From an uncultured Lachnospiraceae bacterium (GTDB lineage: Bacteria; Bacillota; Clostridia; Lachnospirales; Lachnospiraceae): a DNA stretch of 32,777 nt. Location: NCBI GenBank assembly GCA_959022495.1, contig CAUEYX010000033.1, positions 1 through 32,777 of the forward strand. Direction: 5' to 3'. Made by a program: the position numbers and the translations under genes. Shown here piece by piece: positions 8,111-17,172 of this stretch (within the stretch, counting starts at the first letter, position 1; every line of letters starts with the position of its first letter). The notes below the pieces were generated by a model. The model made no database searches. It saw only the letters and a list, made by a program, of their open reading frames with translations, and was not told the DNA's origin.

Positions 8111-8133
8111 GTGAGGGCAGGGACTGCCCTCAC
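8111..8133 (+). terminator. Perfect 10-bp hairpin between giant protein 1 and the lipoprotein
   Basis: GTGAGGGCAG, loop GGA, CTGCCCTCAC: a perfect stem 16 bases after the stop codon. The bases after it (TATCCCGTTT) are not a good U-tract. It is better read as a partial terminator or RNA-stabilising hairpin inside an operon than as a strong terminator. Confidence 0.55.
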
Positions 8134-8161
8134 TATCCCGTTTCAACAGGAGTGAAAGGAC

Positions 8162-9207
8162 ATGAAGAAAAGAAGGATGATTGCGGCAGTTCTGGCGTCT
8201 GTTCTTATGCTGGGCGGGTGTTCGGAACAGGAAAATCAGGAGGGGGACACGGTGGCCTATGTCAACGGCTGCGCGGTTACGCTTGAAGAATACAGTCAGT
8301 ATGCTTATGACTCCATTTCCTTGTCTCAGCGCAGTTCAGCCGGGATTACGGCGCTGATCCCAACGCGGAAGATTTTTGGACCACTCCCTGTGAGGGGAAA
8401 ACGCCGATGGATGTTTTGAAAGAGCAGGCGGATGAGAAGATGCGCGCCCAGAAAGGGATGCAGGTGACTGCCCTGGAGGAAGGTCTTGTGACTGAGGAAG
8501 AGATCAGCTGGCAGGGACAGCTTGACGCGATGGAGCGTGAAAATGAAGCCAGGCGTGATAAGATAGAAAACGGCGGCGTTGTCTACGGACCGCAGGAACT
8601 TTCCCTTGCGCAGTTCCTGTCCTACTGGCAGAGCTCGGTAGACCAGCGGACAGAGGACTATTTTTATCAGCAGGCGGAGCCGGAAGCAGGCGAGCTGGAG
8701 GATTATTATGAGATACACCGGCAGGAGCTGGACAGCCGTAATTTTACTGTGGAGGCAGACTTCTACTACTGGCCCCGGGAGCAGACGGTAACGGACGCGG
8801 AACGTGTTTTGAGCCAGGTCCTCACGGAAGGGCTGCAGGGGGAGGAAGCGGCCGCGGCGCTCTCAGAAAGCACAGGGGTTCCCGTTTCTTATATACATGA
8901 GACCATCAATACCCGGGAAATGGGAAAGGAAGACCAGATTTACACAGAGGCCGTGGCGCTGGTGCGGAACGCGGAAGAAGGAAAGCCGGCGGGATCTCTA
9001 TATGCCGAGGGGATGGAAGTGTGGATCGTGCCGGTAAGCCGGCAGAATGAGGAGATCGGTACGTTTGAAGAAGCGGAGGAAGAGATTGAAGATCTGTGGA
9101 GAACGGAAGAGGCGGAGCGCCTGATCGAGGAACGCCTGTCGGATCTTAAGATTACGGTCACGGATGCGTATGACCGGCTGACGATCGAGCAGATCCGTTC
9201 TTTATAA
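8162..9207 (+). pseudogene. Frameshifted SurA/PrsA-like lipoprotein
   Basis: The 5' part (8162-8419) starts after AGGAG and encodes a lipoprotein signal with lipobox LGGC, then VAYVNGCAVTLEEYSQYAYD before losing frame. The 3' part, open from 8311 with its first ATG at 8407, continues SRDYGADPNAEDFWTTPCEGKTP and runs to 9207. That matches the intact paralogue at 19631-20617 (PDNEFWDTEVDGQTP) across the junction, so one gene lost frame between about 8311 and 8345, by a 1-base deletion or 2-base insertion. The family resembles N-terminal regions of SurA/PrsA-type foldases, extracytoplasmic chaperones. The helical, acidic C-terminal part and the tandem order with a giant secreted protein suggest a dedicated chaperone. 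Stop and next ribosome site are 15 bases apart. A sequencing error is the alternative. Confidence 0.75.
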
Positions 9208-9221
9208 TAGGAGGAAAACAC

Positions 9222-11243
9222 ATGAAAGAATCAAATTGGCTGAAGAAAACAGTGGAAATCTTTGGCGTGGACGAACCGGGTGAGGTGGCGTCCTACTGCC
9301 GGGAGAACTGGAAGGAGGATGTGGAGCATGTTCTGCGCACAGCGGATGACGCGTGTGAGAATACCTTTCTCTTCGACTATCGGTGGGATATGGAGCGGAC
9401 ATGGGAACCTGTACATTTTGACGGAGAGATCGACTGGAGCCGGATTCCCTGGGGAGACCCGGAGTTTGTCTGGCAGTTCAACCGGCACCGGTTCCTTCCG
9501 TGCCTTGCCCAGTCCTATAAGATGACTGGAGAAGAAAGATACGCGGAGAATTACGTGCGTCTGCTGGAGGACTGGATCGACCGCTCAGAGTCTGGGGAAA
9601 ACGCGGGGGAGGGCCCATGGCGCACCTTGGAGACGGGAATCCGCGCGGAAGTGTGGCTTTCCTCCCTGCCGCTGATACTGGAAAGCGGCGCGGTGAGCGA
9701 CGGCTTCCTGGATAAAGTCGAAGCTTGTATGAGAAAGCACCAGAAAAGACTTTATGAGAACTTCCAGCCCCATAAATACATCAGCAACTGGGGTGTCCTC
9801 GAGGCATGCGGCATGCTGTTATTTTCCTTAGTCCTGCCGGACTCGGAAAGAGAGCTTGCGGCAGCCGTGAAACGGCTGGAAGATACAGCCCGGGTGCAGG
9901 TACTGGCGGACGGGATGCAGTGGGAGCAGTCCCCGATGTATCACAATGAAGTGTATCACTGCTTTCTGACCGCGTACTATTACGGAGAACGCGCGGGCGT
10001 GAAGATGCCGGAGGCAGTGCGGGAGGCAGTGCGGAAGATGGCGTACGCGGATTATAAGTGGAAGAAGCCGGACCACACCCAGTTCACCCAGGGGGACAGT
10101 GACGCTTCGGATCTGCGGGACCAGATCACAGCGGGAGCGTATCTTTTAGGGGACGGCATGCTGAAATCCGGGGGATATGAAATCATGGACTATGAGAACG
10201 CGTGGAAGTTCGGATGTAAGGCCTGCCGCAGCTATGCGGACCTGAAAGCGCAAGAGCCGGACTTTGTGTCCGTGGAACTGCCATTTGGCGGAAATTATTA
10301 TTTCCGCAGCGGCTGGGAAGAGACAGCGGACCTGCTCCATTTCCACTGCGGGGAAACCGGCGGAGGACACGGGCATGCGGATAAACTTCATGTGGACCTG
10401 GTGATCCGCGGTGAGGATGTGCTGGTGGATTCCGGCAGATATACATACGTGGACGGCAGGGAACGGTTTGAACTGAAAGAATCGCCCGCGCACAATACAT
10501 TCCGGGTGGACGGGGAAGGATTTGCCCCCTGCGAGTCGTCCTGGAAGTACCAGAAGCTGTGCACCTGCCTGAAACAGCAGTATTATGACGGGAAGACAGG
10601 AGCGTTCGTGGAGGGAAGCCACCTTGGATACTGGGAGAAAGGCGTACTTGTCAACCGAAAGATCATTTGGATTCGGCCGGATGTGTATGTGATCGCGGAT
10701 GATATGCAGGCCCACGGTTCTCACACATATGAAAATATCCTGCATTTTGACGGGGCAGGCCATGCGGAACTTCATGAGATCCGTACAGGCTGCGGCGGCG
10801 TTCATTTTACGGGAAAGAATATGGAGACGTGGATTCAGTTTACAGACCCTGCCCGGGAGAAACTCATTGACACAGAGCAGTCCAGCCACTACAACGAAAA
10901 ACATCCCAACCAGACCTATATAAGGAAAGCGGAAGCAGAAGGATTCTACCGGTCGATTACCGTGATAAATGGCGGGGAGAAGGGAAAAACCGCTCCTGTA
11001 ACTGTGGAGAAGATCCAGCTCTATTCCGTCCTGAACGATGAGTACCTTGCCGCCGGCCAGGCAGAGGGGCTCCGGATTACGGCGGGGGAGAAAGAGTATG
11101 TACTTTTCCTGTGCCATCAGGAGGTTATGACACCCACGGATATCCTGAAATGGGAGAACTGCCTGGGACACGGTAAGGCAGTGCTTTTTGACAGATCAGC
11201 TGAGAAGGAGGAGACGATCATCGGAGAGATTCTCGCCTGGTAG
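9222..11243 (+). CDS. Heparinase II/III-family polysaccharide lyase, cytoplasmic
   Basis: 673 residues, ATG preceded by TAGGAGG. There is no signal peptide, unlike most secreted members, so it should act on imported oligosaccharides. The N-terminal two-thirds (about 80-340) has the helical-toroid pattern, with YISNWGVLEACG (Asn189) and WEQSPMYHNEVYH (Tyr240). The beta-sandwich half starts near residue 350 with FGGNYYFRSGWEE and contains GGHGHADKLHVD (His383/His385), then LVDSGRYTY and ESPAHNTFRVDG. Asn, Tyr and His at these places match the catalytic set of the heparinase II/III superfamily (PL12/PL21 and relatives). Lyases leave unsaturated uronates, which the two GH88 enzymes in the window would remove. 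The substrate cannot be set: heparin/heparan, hyaluronan or another uronate polymer. It is followed by the sensor kinase after 90 bases. Confidence 0.87.
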   Translation: MKESNWLKKTVEIFGVDEPGEVASYCRENWKEDVEHVLRTADDACENTFLFDYRWDMERTWEPVHFDGEIDWSRIPWGDPEFVWQFNRHRFLPCLAQSYKMTGEERYAENYVRLLEDWIDRSESGENAGEGPWRTLETGIRAEVWLSSLPLILESGAVSDGFLDKVEACMRKHQKRLYENFQPHKYISNWGVLEACGMLLFSLVLPDSERELAAAVKRLEDTARVQVLADGMQWEQSPMYHNEVYHCFLTAYYYGERAGVKMPEAVREAVRKMAYADYKWKKPDHTQFTQGDSDASDLRDQITAGAYLLGDGMLKSGGYEIMDYENAWKFGCKACRSYADLKAQEPDFVSVELPFGGNYYFRSGWEETADLLHFHCGETGGGHGHADKLHVDLVIRGEDVLVDSGRYTYVDGRERFELKESPAHNTFRVDGEGFAPCESSWKYQKLCTCLKQQYYDGKTGAFVEGSHLGYWEKGVLVNRKIIWIRPDVYVIADDMQAHGSHTYENILHFDGAGHAELHEIRTGCGGVHFTGKNMETWIQFTDPAREKLIDTEQSSHYNEKHPNQTYIRKAEAEGFYRSITVINGGEKGKTAPVTVEKIQLYSVLNDEYLAAGQAEGLRITAGEKEYVLFLCHQEVMTPTDILKWENCLGHGKAVLFDRSAEKEETIIGEILAW

Positions 11244-11333
11244 AAGCAAGGTTTATTGCAATTTATCGTGCCGGATGCTATCATAAAACACGTTAAAGGG
11301 AAAGCCAGAAAAGTTGTGTTATGGGAGCACGGT

Positions 11334-13082
11334 ATGATGAAAAAGAGAAAAGAACAGCTTGGCGGGCAGATCCGCAGCAGGTTCCAGGCGAAGGTCCTGC
11401 TGTCGATTCTGCTTCCGGTGGTAGTGTTCTGCGTGATAACCAATATTGTGATCAGCGCGCTGCTGGGGTATCAGCTGATGGAGAAACGCAGAGAGATTGA
11501 GATGGGCTATCTGTCGGTTATTTATTCCTATCTGGAGGATACAAAGGCGAACTTGGACGTACTGGCCCTGACCGCGGAGAGCAGTTTTACTGTCCAGAGG
11601 ATCATGCAGAAGAATGACCTGGACTCTGTGGAGGCGAAGTCAGACGCGCTTGACGCCCAGGAGCTTTTGAGCGCGTACTTAAGCAGCAGCAATATCAGCG
11701 ATTATGTAGAAGAAATGATTGTGTTAAACAGGAGCGGAGTGAGGATCTCGGCGACTTCGACACAGGAGATGCTGGGGTCGGAGCAGATCCTTGCCAGCTC
11801 CATGTTCACCAAGAATTTCGGCGGCAGGGAGCGCACCGGCGTGGCGGAGTCTGTCATTGATGCCGGGGAGATCCGGCTGGTTTATGCCTATCCCCTTGAT
11901 ATGGCAGAGCGCAGTTATATTTATATCGAACTGAATACAGATTTGATCGATGATATGCTGGAACCTTATGAAAAGTCGGCTAACATTATTGTGGAGCGTG
12001 AAGGGGAAGATTCCCAGGCATGGTACTCTTCGGACAGCGCACGGAGGATGTACGAAGAGCGGGCCGCGGGCGGAAGATATGAAGTCAACAGCATGACATA
12101 CGACCCTTTTGGCCTGTCGTTAAGTGTATTGAGCGAAAAGAGCCTGTATTCCGGGGATATGGCTTCTGTAATGTACATTCTGCTTGTGACGGTCATACTG
12201 GTGATCTGTATCGGGATATCGGTCTCCAGAAAGATCTCTTCCAGGATCACCGGGCCGCTGCGGGTGCTGAGCGATCACATCAGCAGGCAGACAAACGCAA
12301 AATACCTGACCACGGATGATTCCATCGAGAAAGGAGAGGATGAGATCGCGGAGATCGGCCGGGCATTTAACCGTCTTGTGCGGCATATTAACGGTCTGAT
12401 CAAAGCGCAGAAGCGGATGTATGAGCAGAAACAGAAGCTGGAGATGAATGCTCTCCAGGCACAGATCAATCCGCATTTCCTATATAATACGCTGGACTCT
12501 GTGCGGTGGATGGCAGTGATCCAGAAAGCGAACGGCATAGCGGACACGGTCATGAGCCTGGAGAATCTGCTGAGGAATATGGCCAAAGGCACAGGGGAAA
12601 AGATTACCCTGAGAGAGGAGCTGTCTCTGGCACAGGATTATGTGAAACTGCAGCAGGTGCGTTACATGGAAATTTTTGATTATATCTGTGATGTGCCGGA
12701 AGCGTATATGGATTACACCATTGTCAAGATGACCATGCAGCCGATCATTGAGAATTCCATCCTGCATGGGATCGTCCCCACCGGAACCTACGGGGAAATC
12801 AGGGTGAGTATACGGGAGACGGAGAAGGACCTGTATATATCGGTTGAGGATAATGGGACGGGCATTGATGGAAAAGAGTTCCGCAGGCTTGTGAAGAACC
12901 GGAAGAATAAAAATGCCATGAGCGGGATCGGCGTTACCAATGTGGATGACCGTCTCAGGATGATGTACGGCAGGGAATACGGCCTGAGCTTTGAAGGAGA
13001 GACCGGCAGGTTCGCAAGGGTTACAATACATATTCCAAAGGAAAAGATTTCAAAGGAAAAGGGTGAAGGTACAGATGTTTAA
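11334..13082 (+). CDS. YesM-type sensor histidine kinase
   Basis: 582 residues from ATG 11334, chosen because GGGAG precedes it and an open frame back to a TTG at 11256 adds no recognisable sequence. TM1 about 19-45; extracytoplasmic sensor region about 46-270; TM2 about 275-298; a HAMP region about 300-350; the His_kinase (LytS/YesM) motif QINPHFLYNTLDS with His381; and a HATPase_c domain with PIIENSILHG and VEDNGTGI. It would autophosphorylate on sensing an extracellular saccharide and pass phosphate to the regulator, whose gene overlaps by 8 bases. This class commonly controls carbohydrate ABC loci in Firmicutes. The ligand is not known. Confidence 0.92.
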   Translation: MMKKRKEQLGGQIRSRFQAKVLLSILLPVVVFCVITNIVISALLGYQLMEKRREIEMGYLSVIYSYLEDTKANLDVLALTAESSFTVQRIMQKNDLDSVEAKSDALDAQELLSAYLSSSNISDYVEEMIVLNRSGVRISATSTQEMLGSEQILASSMFTKNFGGRERTGVAESVIDAGEIRLVYAYPLDMAERSYIYIELNTDLIDDMLEPYEKSANIIVEREGEDSQAWYSSDSARRMYEERAAGGRYEVNSMTYDPFGLSLSVLSEKSLYSGDMASVMYILLVTVILVICIGISVSRKISSRITGPLRVLSDHISRQTNAKYLTTDDSIEKGEDEIAEIGRAFNRLVRHINGLIKAQKRMYEQKQKLEMNALQAQINPHFLYNTLDSVRWMAVIQKANGIADTVMSLENLLRNMAKGTGEKITLREELSLAQDYVKLQQVRYMEIFDYICDVPEAYMDYTIVKMTMQPIIENSILHGIVPTGTYGEIRVSIRETEKDLYISVEDNGTGIDGKEFRRLVKNRKNKNAMSGIGVTNVDDRLRMMYGREYGLSFEGETGRFARVTIHIPKEKISKEKGEGTDV

Positions 13083-14715
13083 AGTAATGATCGTGGACGA
13101 TGAGACAATTATTCTGTCAGGAATAAAATCGCTTGTGGACTGGGACAAAAACGGATGTGAGCTGGCTGCGACAGCCCGCAACGGGCAGGACGCGCTAGAG
13201 CAGATGAGAAGGATTCCCATTGATATTGTGCTGGCGGATATCAATATGCCTGTCATGGATGGGATTACGCTGATGAAAAAGGCCAGCGAGGAATTCCCGA
13301 ACACGGTCTTTATTATGCTGACCAACCTGGAAGAGTTTGAGCTTGCAAGGCAGGCGCTCCAATACCACGCGGTTGATTATCTTCTGAAGAGCCAGCTGGA
13401 AGCGCCCATGCTGGAGAAGGCACTGGAGCACGCGAAAGAAGAGCGCGGAAGCCGCACTTACCGAACCGTGACCAGCGCGGCAGATTATATGGAGAAAGAA
13501 GAGAAGAAAAAGGTAATCAGCAGGGCGCTGCAGGAAGCGATCTTTATTAAAAACGGCGTGCAGAACGAGGAATATATCAAACTTCTCAAAGATTCGGGGA
13601 TACTTGCCTCATACTGCTATTTCTATATTCCCTTTGACTTTCTGGCGGTCAGCGGGGAGCCTTTGGAAAAGGAAGAAAAGACCAGGGTGATGGACTGGAT
13701 ACAGGAGATGCTGGGCAAGACCGCGCAAAATATATTCGGGGAGAATTATATTCTTTTGAATACCGGGTCGTCGTCCGCTCTGGTGCTTTTTGTATATGGG
13801 ATCAATGCGGGGGGAGCGAAACCGCACGAAGAAATCTGGCAGAAAAAGGCCGAGATGTTCAGCAGGAAGCTGATCAGTTCTGTGAAGACGGTGACCCAGG
13901 TGGACTGTCATGTGTTCCACACGCAGGTCCATGAAGGGTACGGAAGCCTCAAGCAGAGCGCGGGAGAGTACAGAAGGCTTATGGAACAGTATTATCTCGG
14001 GCTGGCGGAGCCCGGAGAGTATGCGGGAGAAGAGGAAGAATATGAGCCACTCGGGCTGAAGGGCATCGGGTCCGAACTGTATCATGAGATCATGCAGAAA
14101 AACTTAAAGGGGATCAATGCGGTTATGGACAATGTAGAAACCCGCATCCAGAACACGGCACATCAGAAAAGCCAGGCAATCTGGCTTCTTAATGAGCTGA
14201 ACCGGGAGGCCTCCGCGGCTCTTTCCAAGTTTGGCATCATGGAGACCACCACTTATGAGCGGGTCAGCAGCATCGCGGTGATTGAGAGCATTAATACGAG
14301 AAAGCAGGTGCTCGCATGGCTGTCCATGCTGAGAAATACACTGGTCGATGTGGTCGGCAACGGCGACATGCCGGGGAACCCGCTGGCGGAGAAGGCACGG
14401 CGCTACGTCCTGAGAAATATTGAGAAAAATATAAGCCTTCAGGAGACGGCGGAGAACGTGGGTGTTTCCGCGGGATATCTGTCTACGATTTTTAAGCGGG
14501 AGTACAATCAGAGTTTTGTGGATTTTGTAAACGGAACAAAGATTGAGTATGCCTGCCAGCTTCTGGAAGAGAAAGAGCTTATGGTGATGGAGATCGCCTA
14601 CCGGCTCGGGTATGAGAATGCTTATTACTTCTCAAAAGTCTTCCGAAAGTACATGGGAATGTCCCCGACAGACTATCAGCGGCGGGTGGAAGATGAAAAA
14701 AATACAAACGAATAG
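13075..14715 (+). CDS. YesN-type response regulator with AraC DNA-binding domain
   Basis: 546 residues. Start ATG 13075 overlaps the end of the kinase gene (ATGTTTAA), giving translational coupling, and FKVMIVDDE is the normal receiver start. Receiver domain 1-120 with Asp9/Asp10, phospho-acceptor Asp55 in LADINMPVMDG, Thr83 and Lys105. A long linker (about 125-430) follows, then two AraC helix-turn-helix motifs about 445-540 (QETAENVGVSAGYLSTIFKREYNQSF and MEIAYRLGYENAYYFSKVFRKYMGMSPTDYQ). It probably activates the locus. The repeated TACATTTACTATT promoter motif at 2443 and 19552 is a candidate target, but that link is inference. Confidence 0.93.
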   Translation: MFKVMIVDDETIILSGIKSLVDWDKNGCELAATARNGQDALEQMRRIPIDIVLADINMPVMDGITLMKKASEEFPNTVFIMLTNLEEFELARQALQYHAVDYLLKSQLEAPMLEKALEHAKEERGSRTYRTVTSAADYMEKEEKKKVISRALQEAIFIKNGVQNEEYIKLLKDSGILASYCYFYIPFDFLAVSGEPLEKEEKTRVMDWIQEMLGKTAQNIFGENYILLNTGSSSALVLFVYGINAGGAKPHEEIWQKKAEMFSRKLISSVKTVTQVDCHVFHTQVHEGYGSLKQSAGEYRRLMEQYYLGLAEPGEYAGEEEEYEPLGLKGIGSELYHEIMQKNLKGINAVMDNVETRIQNTAHQKSQAIWLLNELNREASAALSKFGIMETTTYERVSSIAVIESINTRKQVLAWLSMLRNTLVDVVGNGDMPGNPLAEKARRYVLRNIEKNISLQETAENVGVSAGYLSTIFKREYNQSFVDFVNGTKIEYACQLLEEKELMVMEIAYRLGYENAYYFSKVFRKYMGMSPTDYQRRVEDEKNTNE

Positions 14716-14800
14716 AAAAAGTAACAGTGAAAAACCACTGAGTTAAAAAATTTACAAATACTTCTTGGAAATCTTGATTTCATTTGAGGTGGACGGGCTA

Positions 14801-14837
14801 TATAATCAAACCATCCTAAGTGCTGATGGGGCACTTA
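14801..14837 (+). promoter_or_regulatory. Candidate promoter -10 and leader hairpin of the ABC importer operon
   Basis: TATAAT at 14801-14806 is a consensus -10. No clean -35 is found at the usual spacing (TTTCAT at 14778 with 17 bases; TTGATT at 14774 with 21 bases), which suits an activator-dependent promoter. A 7-bp stem TAAGTGC/GCACTTA (14817-14823 with 14831-14837) lies just downstream, in the start of the transcript. Confidence 0.4.
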
Positions 14838-14872
14838 CAAATGTATAATAAGTTTCTAGGAGGTATTTTTGT

Positions 14873-16168
14873 ATGAGGAAAAAGTTTGCAAGAACAGTCG
14901 CTTTTGGTCTTCTGACAACAATGGCGGCGACAACGCTTCTTTCGGGCTGTGGTTCCACAGAAGAGGACAAAGGCTCAGATTCAGGAAGTGACGAAGAAGT
15001 AACACTGACACTGCCGGTATGGGATTCAGAGACAACACCGTACATTGCGGATATCATTGAGGGATTTGAAGCTGAGAACCCGAACATCAAGATCAATATG
15101 GTAGATGTAGCTGCCTCTGAGTACATGAACAAACTGTCTGTCATGCTTAACGGCGGCGCTGACTGTGACATCGTTTATATCAAAGATGCCGACAGCACCC
15201 CGTCCTTCGCGGAAAAAGGACAGCTTGAGGACCTGACATCCTACATAGAGGATGATGGAATTGACACTTCCAAATATGTATCCTATGACGACTTCAATCT
15301 GGATGGAAAACAGGTAGCACTTCCGTTCAAGACAGACTACTATGTGCTGTACTACAATAAGGATATCTTTGATGCGGCAAATGTAGAGTATCCGACAAAC
15401 GATATGACATGGACAGAGTGGGAAGAGATGTGTGAAAAGCTGACAAGCGGCGAAGGCAACAGCAAGATCTACGGCGGATACCTGCACACATGGCAGGCAT
15501 GCGTAGAGAACTGGGCAGTACAGGACGGCGAGAACACAATCCTCGGACCGGATTACAGCTTCATGAAACCGTACTATGAGATGGCCCTGAGAATGCAGGA
15601 CGCAGGCACAATCATGGACTACTCCACACTGAAGACAGGTAATATCGCTTATGCTTCACCGTTCCAGCAGGGAACAGTCGCAACCCTTCCGATGGGAACA
15701 TGGTTCTCCTCAACAATGATCGCTAAGAAAGACGCGGGCGAGACAGATGTAAACTGGGGAATCGCTACACTTCCGCATCCGGATGGAGTAGAGGCAGGAT
15801 ACACAGTCGGATCTACAACACCGATGGGAATCAACGCAAATTCTGAGCACAAGGAAGAGGCTTGGGAGTTCATCAAATACGCATGCGGCGAGGAAGGCGC
15901 GAAAGCACAGATCGCTACAGGACAGATGCCTGCTTACCAGGACGATACAACACTTGACGCAATTGCGGCACTCGACGGTATGCCGGAGGGGGCAGCAGAG
16001 GCTTTAGCGACAAAGAATATCGTGCTTGACAGACCGATCGACAGCAGCTCAGCTGAGATCAACCAGATGCTTTCAGAAGAGCACTCACTCATCATGATCA
16101 AAGAAAAATCAATTGATGATGTTCTTCAGGAAATGAGCGACCGTTCCAAAGAAATACAGGGCGAATAA
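14873..16168 (+). CDS. ABC sugar transporter solute-binding lipoprotein
   Basis: 431 residues, ATG after an AGGAGG site. Lipobox LLSGC with Cys26, an acidic Ser/Gly linker, then a typical family-1 extracellular solute-binding fold (VTLTLPVWDSE..., FEAENPNIKINMVDV, CDIVYIKDAD, ALPFKTDYYVLYYNKDIFDAANV, SPFQQGTVATLPMGTWFSSTM). It should capture oligosaccharides at the outer membrane face for the two permeases that follow. Codon use is restricted, with ACA, GGA and CTG strongly favoured, as in highly expressed genes. A hairpin separates it from the permease genes, so it is probably made in excess of them. The exact sugar is unknown; uronate-containing oligosaccharides are inferred from neighbours. 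Confidence 0.93.
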   Translation: MRKKFARTVAFGLLTTMAATTLLSGCGSTEEDKGSDSGSDEEVTLTLPVWDSETTPYIADIIEGFEAENPNIKINMVDVAASEYMNKLSVMLNGGADCDIVYIKDADSTPSFAEKGQLEDLTSYIEDDGIDTSKYVSYDDFNLDGKQVALPFKTDYYVLYYNKDIFDAANVEYPTNDMTWTEWEEMCEKLTSGEGNSKIYGGYLHTWQACVENWAVQDGENTILGPDYSFMKPYYEMALRMQDAGTIMDYSTLKTGNIAYASPFQQGTVATLPMGTWFSSTMIAKKDAGETDVNWGIATLPHPDGVEAGYTVGSTTPMGINANSEHKEEAWEFIKYACGEEGAKAQIATGQMPAYQDDTTLDAIAALDGMPEGAAEALATKNIVLDRPIDSSSAEINQMLSEEHSLIMIKEKSIDDVLQEMSDRSKEIQGE

Positions 16169-16184
16169 CAGTGAGGTTTATTGG

Positions 16185-16204
16185 GCGGCAGAACTGACTG
16201 CCGC
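16185..16204 (+). terminator. Hairpin between binding-protein and permease genes
   Basis: GCGGCAG, loop AACTGA, CTGCCGC: a perfect 7-bp stem 16 bases after the binding-protein stop, followed by TCAATTT. It is a likely partial attenuator or 3'-end stabiliser giving more binding protein than permease, a common layout in ABC operons. Confidence 0.5.
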
Positions 16205-16249
16205 TCAATTTATGTCCGCCCATGGACACCGGATGGGAAAGGAGAGCAA

Positions 16250-17158
16250 ATGAAAGACAAAACAAATAAGAAAAAGAAAGGAATGTCTCTGACCATGAGA
16301 CAGAACCTGGTAGGGTATTCCTTTATCCTTCCGAACTTTATCGGGTTTTTTATTTTCATTTTTATCCCGGTTATCTTCTCTCTTGTTTTGAGTTTCTCCC
16401 ACTGGGATGGCTTTACGGAGATGGAGTTCGCGGGAATGGAAAACTTCATTGATATTTTTAAAGACAGTGTATTCAGAGGATCGATCTGGCAGACAGCCTA
16501 TTTCTCTATCTTTACAGTGCTGTTCTCTATGCTCGCTTCACTGGGGCTCGCACTCCTTCTGAATCAGAAGATTAAGGCGAGAGGATTCTTCCGCTGCGCG
16601 CTGTTCTTCCCTTACGTGGCGTCAGTGGTTGCCATATCTGTTGTATGGAATGCCATGCTGCAGCCGGATTACGGCCCGGTGAATGAGTTCCTGAAATTCA
16701 TCGGAATCTCAAATCCGCCGGGATGGCTTGCTTCCACAGACTGGGTTATCCCGGGACTGATTATCGTCAATGTGTGGAGGAACATGGGTTACTTTATGAT
16801 TATTTACCTTGCCGGACTGCAGAACATCGACCAGAGCCTGTATGAGGCGGCTGAGATCGACGGGGCAAAAGGCTGGGCGCGCTTTCGGAAGATTACGTGG
16901 CCGCTGCTGAGCCCGAGTACGTTCTTCGTTGTTATGATGCTTGTCATCAACTCATTTAAAGTTTTTGACCTTGTATACCTGATGACGAACGGAGGACCGG
17001 GTACATCGTCCACCATGATCTCTCAGTACATCTATAATCAGGCGTTCATATCCTGGGATTACGGAAAATCATCCGCGGCCGCTATGATCCTGTTTATTAT
17101 TGTCGCGCTTCTCACGATATTCCAGTTCAAGGCTGAGAAGAAAGTTGTTAATTACTAG
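16250..17158 (+). CDS. ABC sugar transporter permease 1 (MalF/UgpA-like)
   Basis: 302 residues from ATG 16250. This start has AAAGGAGA directly ahead of it; an earlier in-frame ATG at 16181 falls in the hairpin region and lacks a site. Six hydrophobic membrane segments are visible, starting LVGYSFILPNFIGFFIFIFIPVIF. The cytoplasmic EAA loop YEAAEIDGAKGWARFRKITWPLL (about 200-222) contacts the ATPase. FDLVYLMTNGGPGTSST is characteristic of the binding-protein-dependent permease family. It pairs with the next gene. No ATPase gene lies in the window, so a shared MsmK-type ATPase from elsewhere is presumably used. Confidence 0.94.
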   Translation: MKDKTNKKKKGMSLTMRQNLVGYSFILPNFIGFFIFIFIPVIFSLVLSFSHWDGFTEMEFAGMENFIDIFKDSVFRGSIWQTAYFSIFTVLFSMLASLGLALLLNQKIKARGFFRCALFFPYVASVVAISVVWNAMLQPDYGPVNEFLKFIGISNPPGWLASTDWVIPGLIIVNVWRNMGYFMIIYLAGLQNIDQSLYEAAEIDGAKGWARFRKITWPLLSPSTFFVVMMLVINSFKVFDLVYLMTNGGPGTSSTMISQYIYNQAFISWDYGKSSAAAMILFIIVALLTIFQFKAEKKVVNY

Positions 17159-17172
17159 AGGGGGTGGATGAG

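Noticed and set aside
10146..11171. 341-codon minus-strand open frame inside the heparinase-like gene
   Set aside because: Antisense shadow of a strongly supported gene, with no domain or start signal.
14725..14740. CAGTG/CACTG hairpin after the response regulator gene as a terminator
   Set aside because: Only 5 bp, with an A-rich loop and no U-tract; too weak to call.
16181..16249. Longer N-terminus for permease 1 starting at 16181
   Set aside because: The added residues fall in the intergenic hairpin, have no ribosome site and no membrane character; ATG 16250 has a good site.
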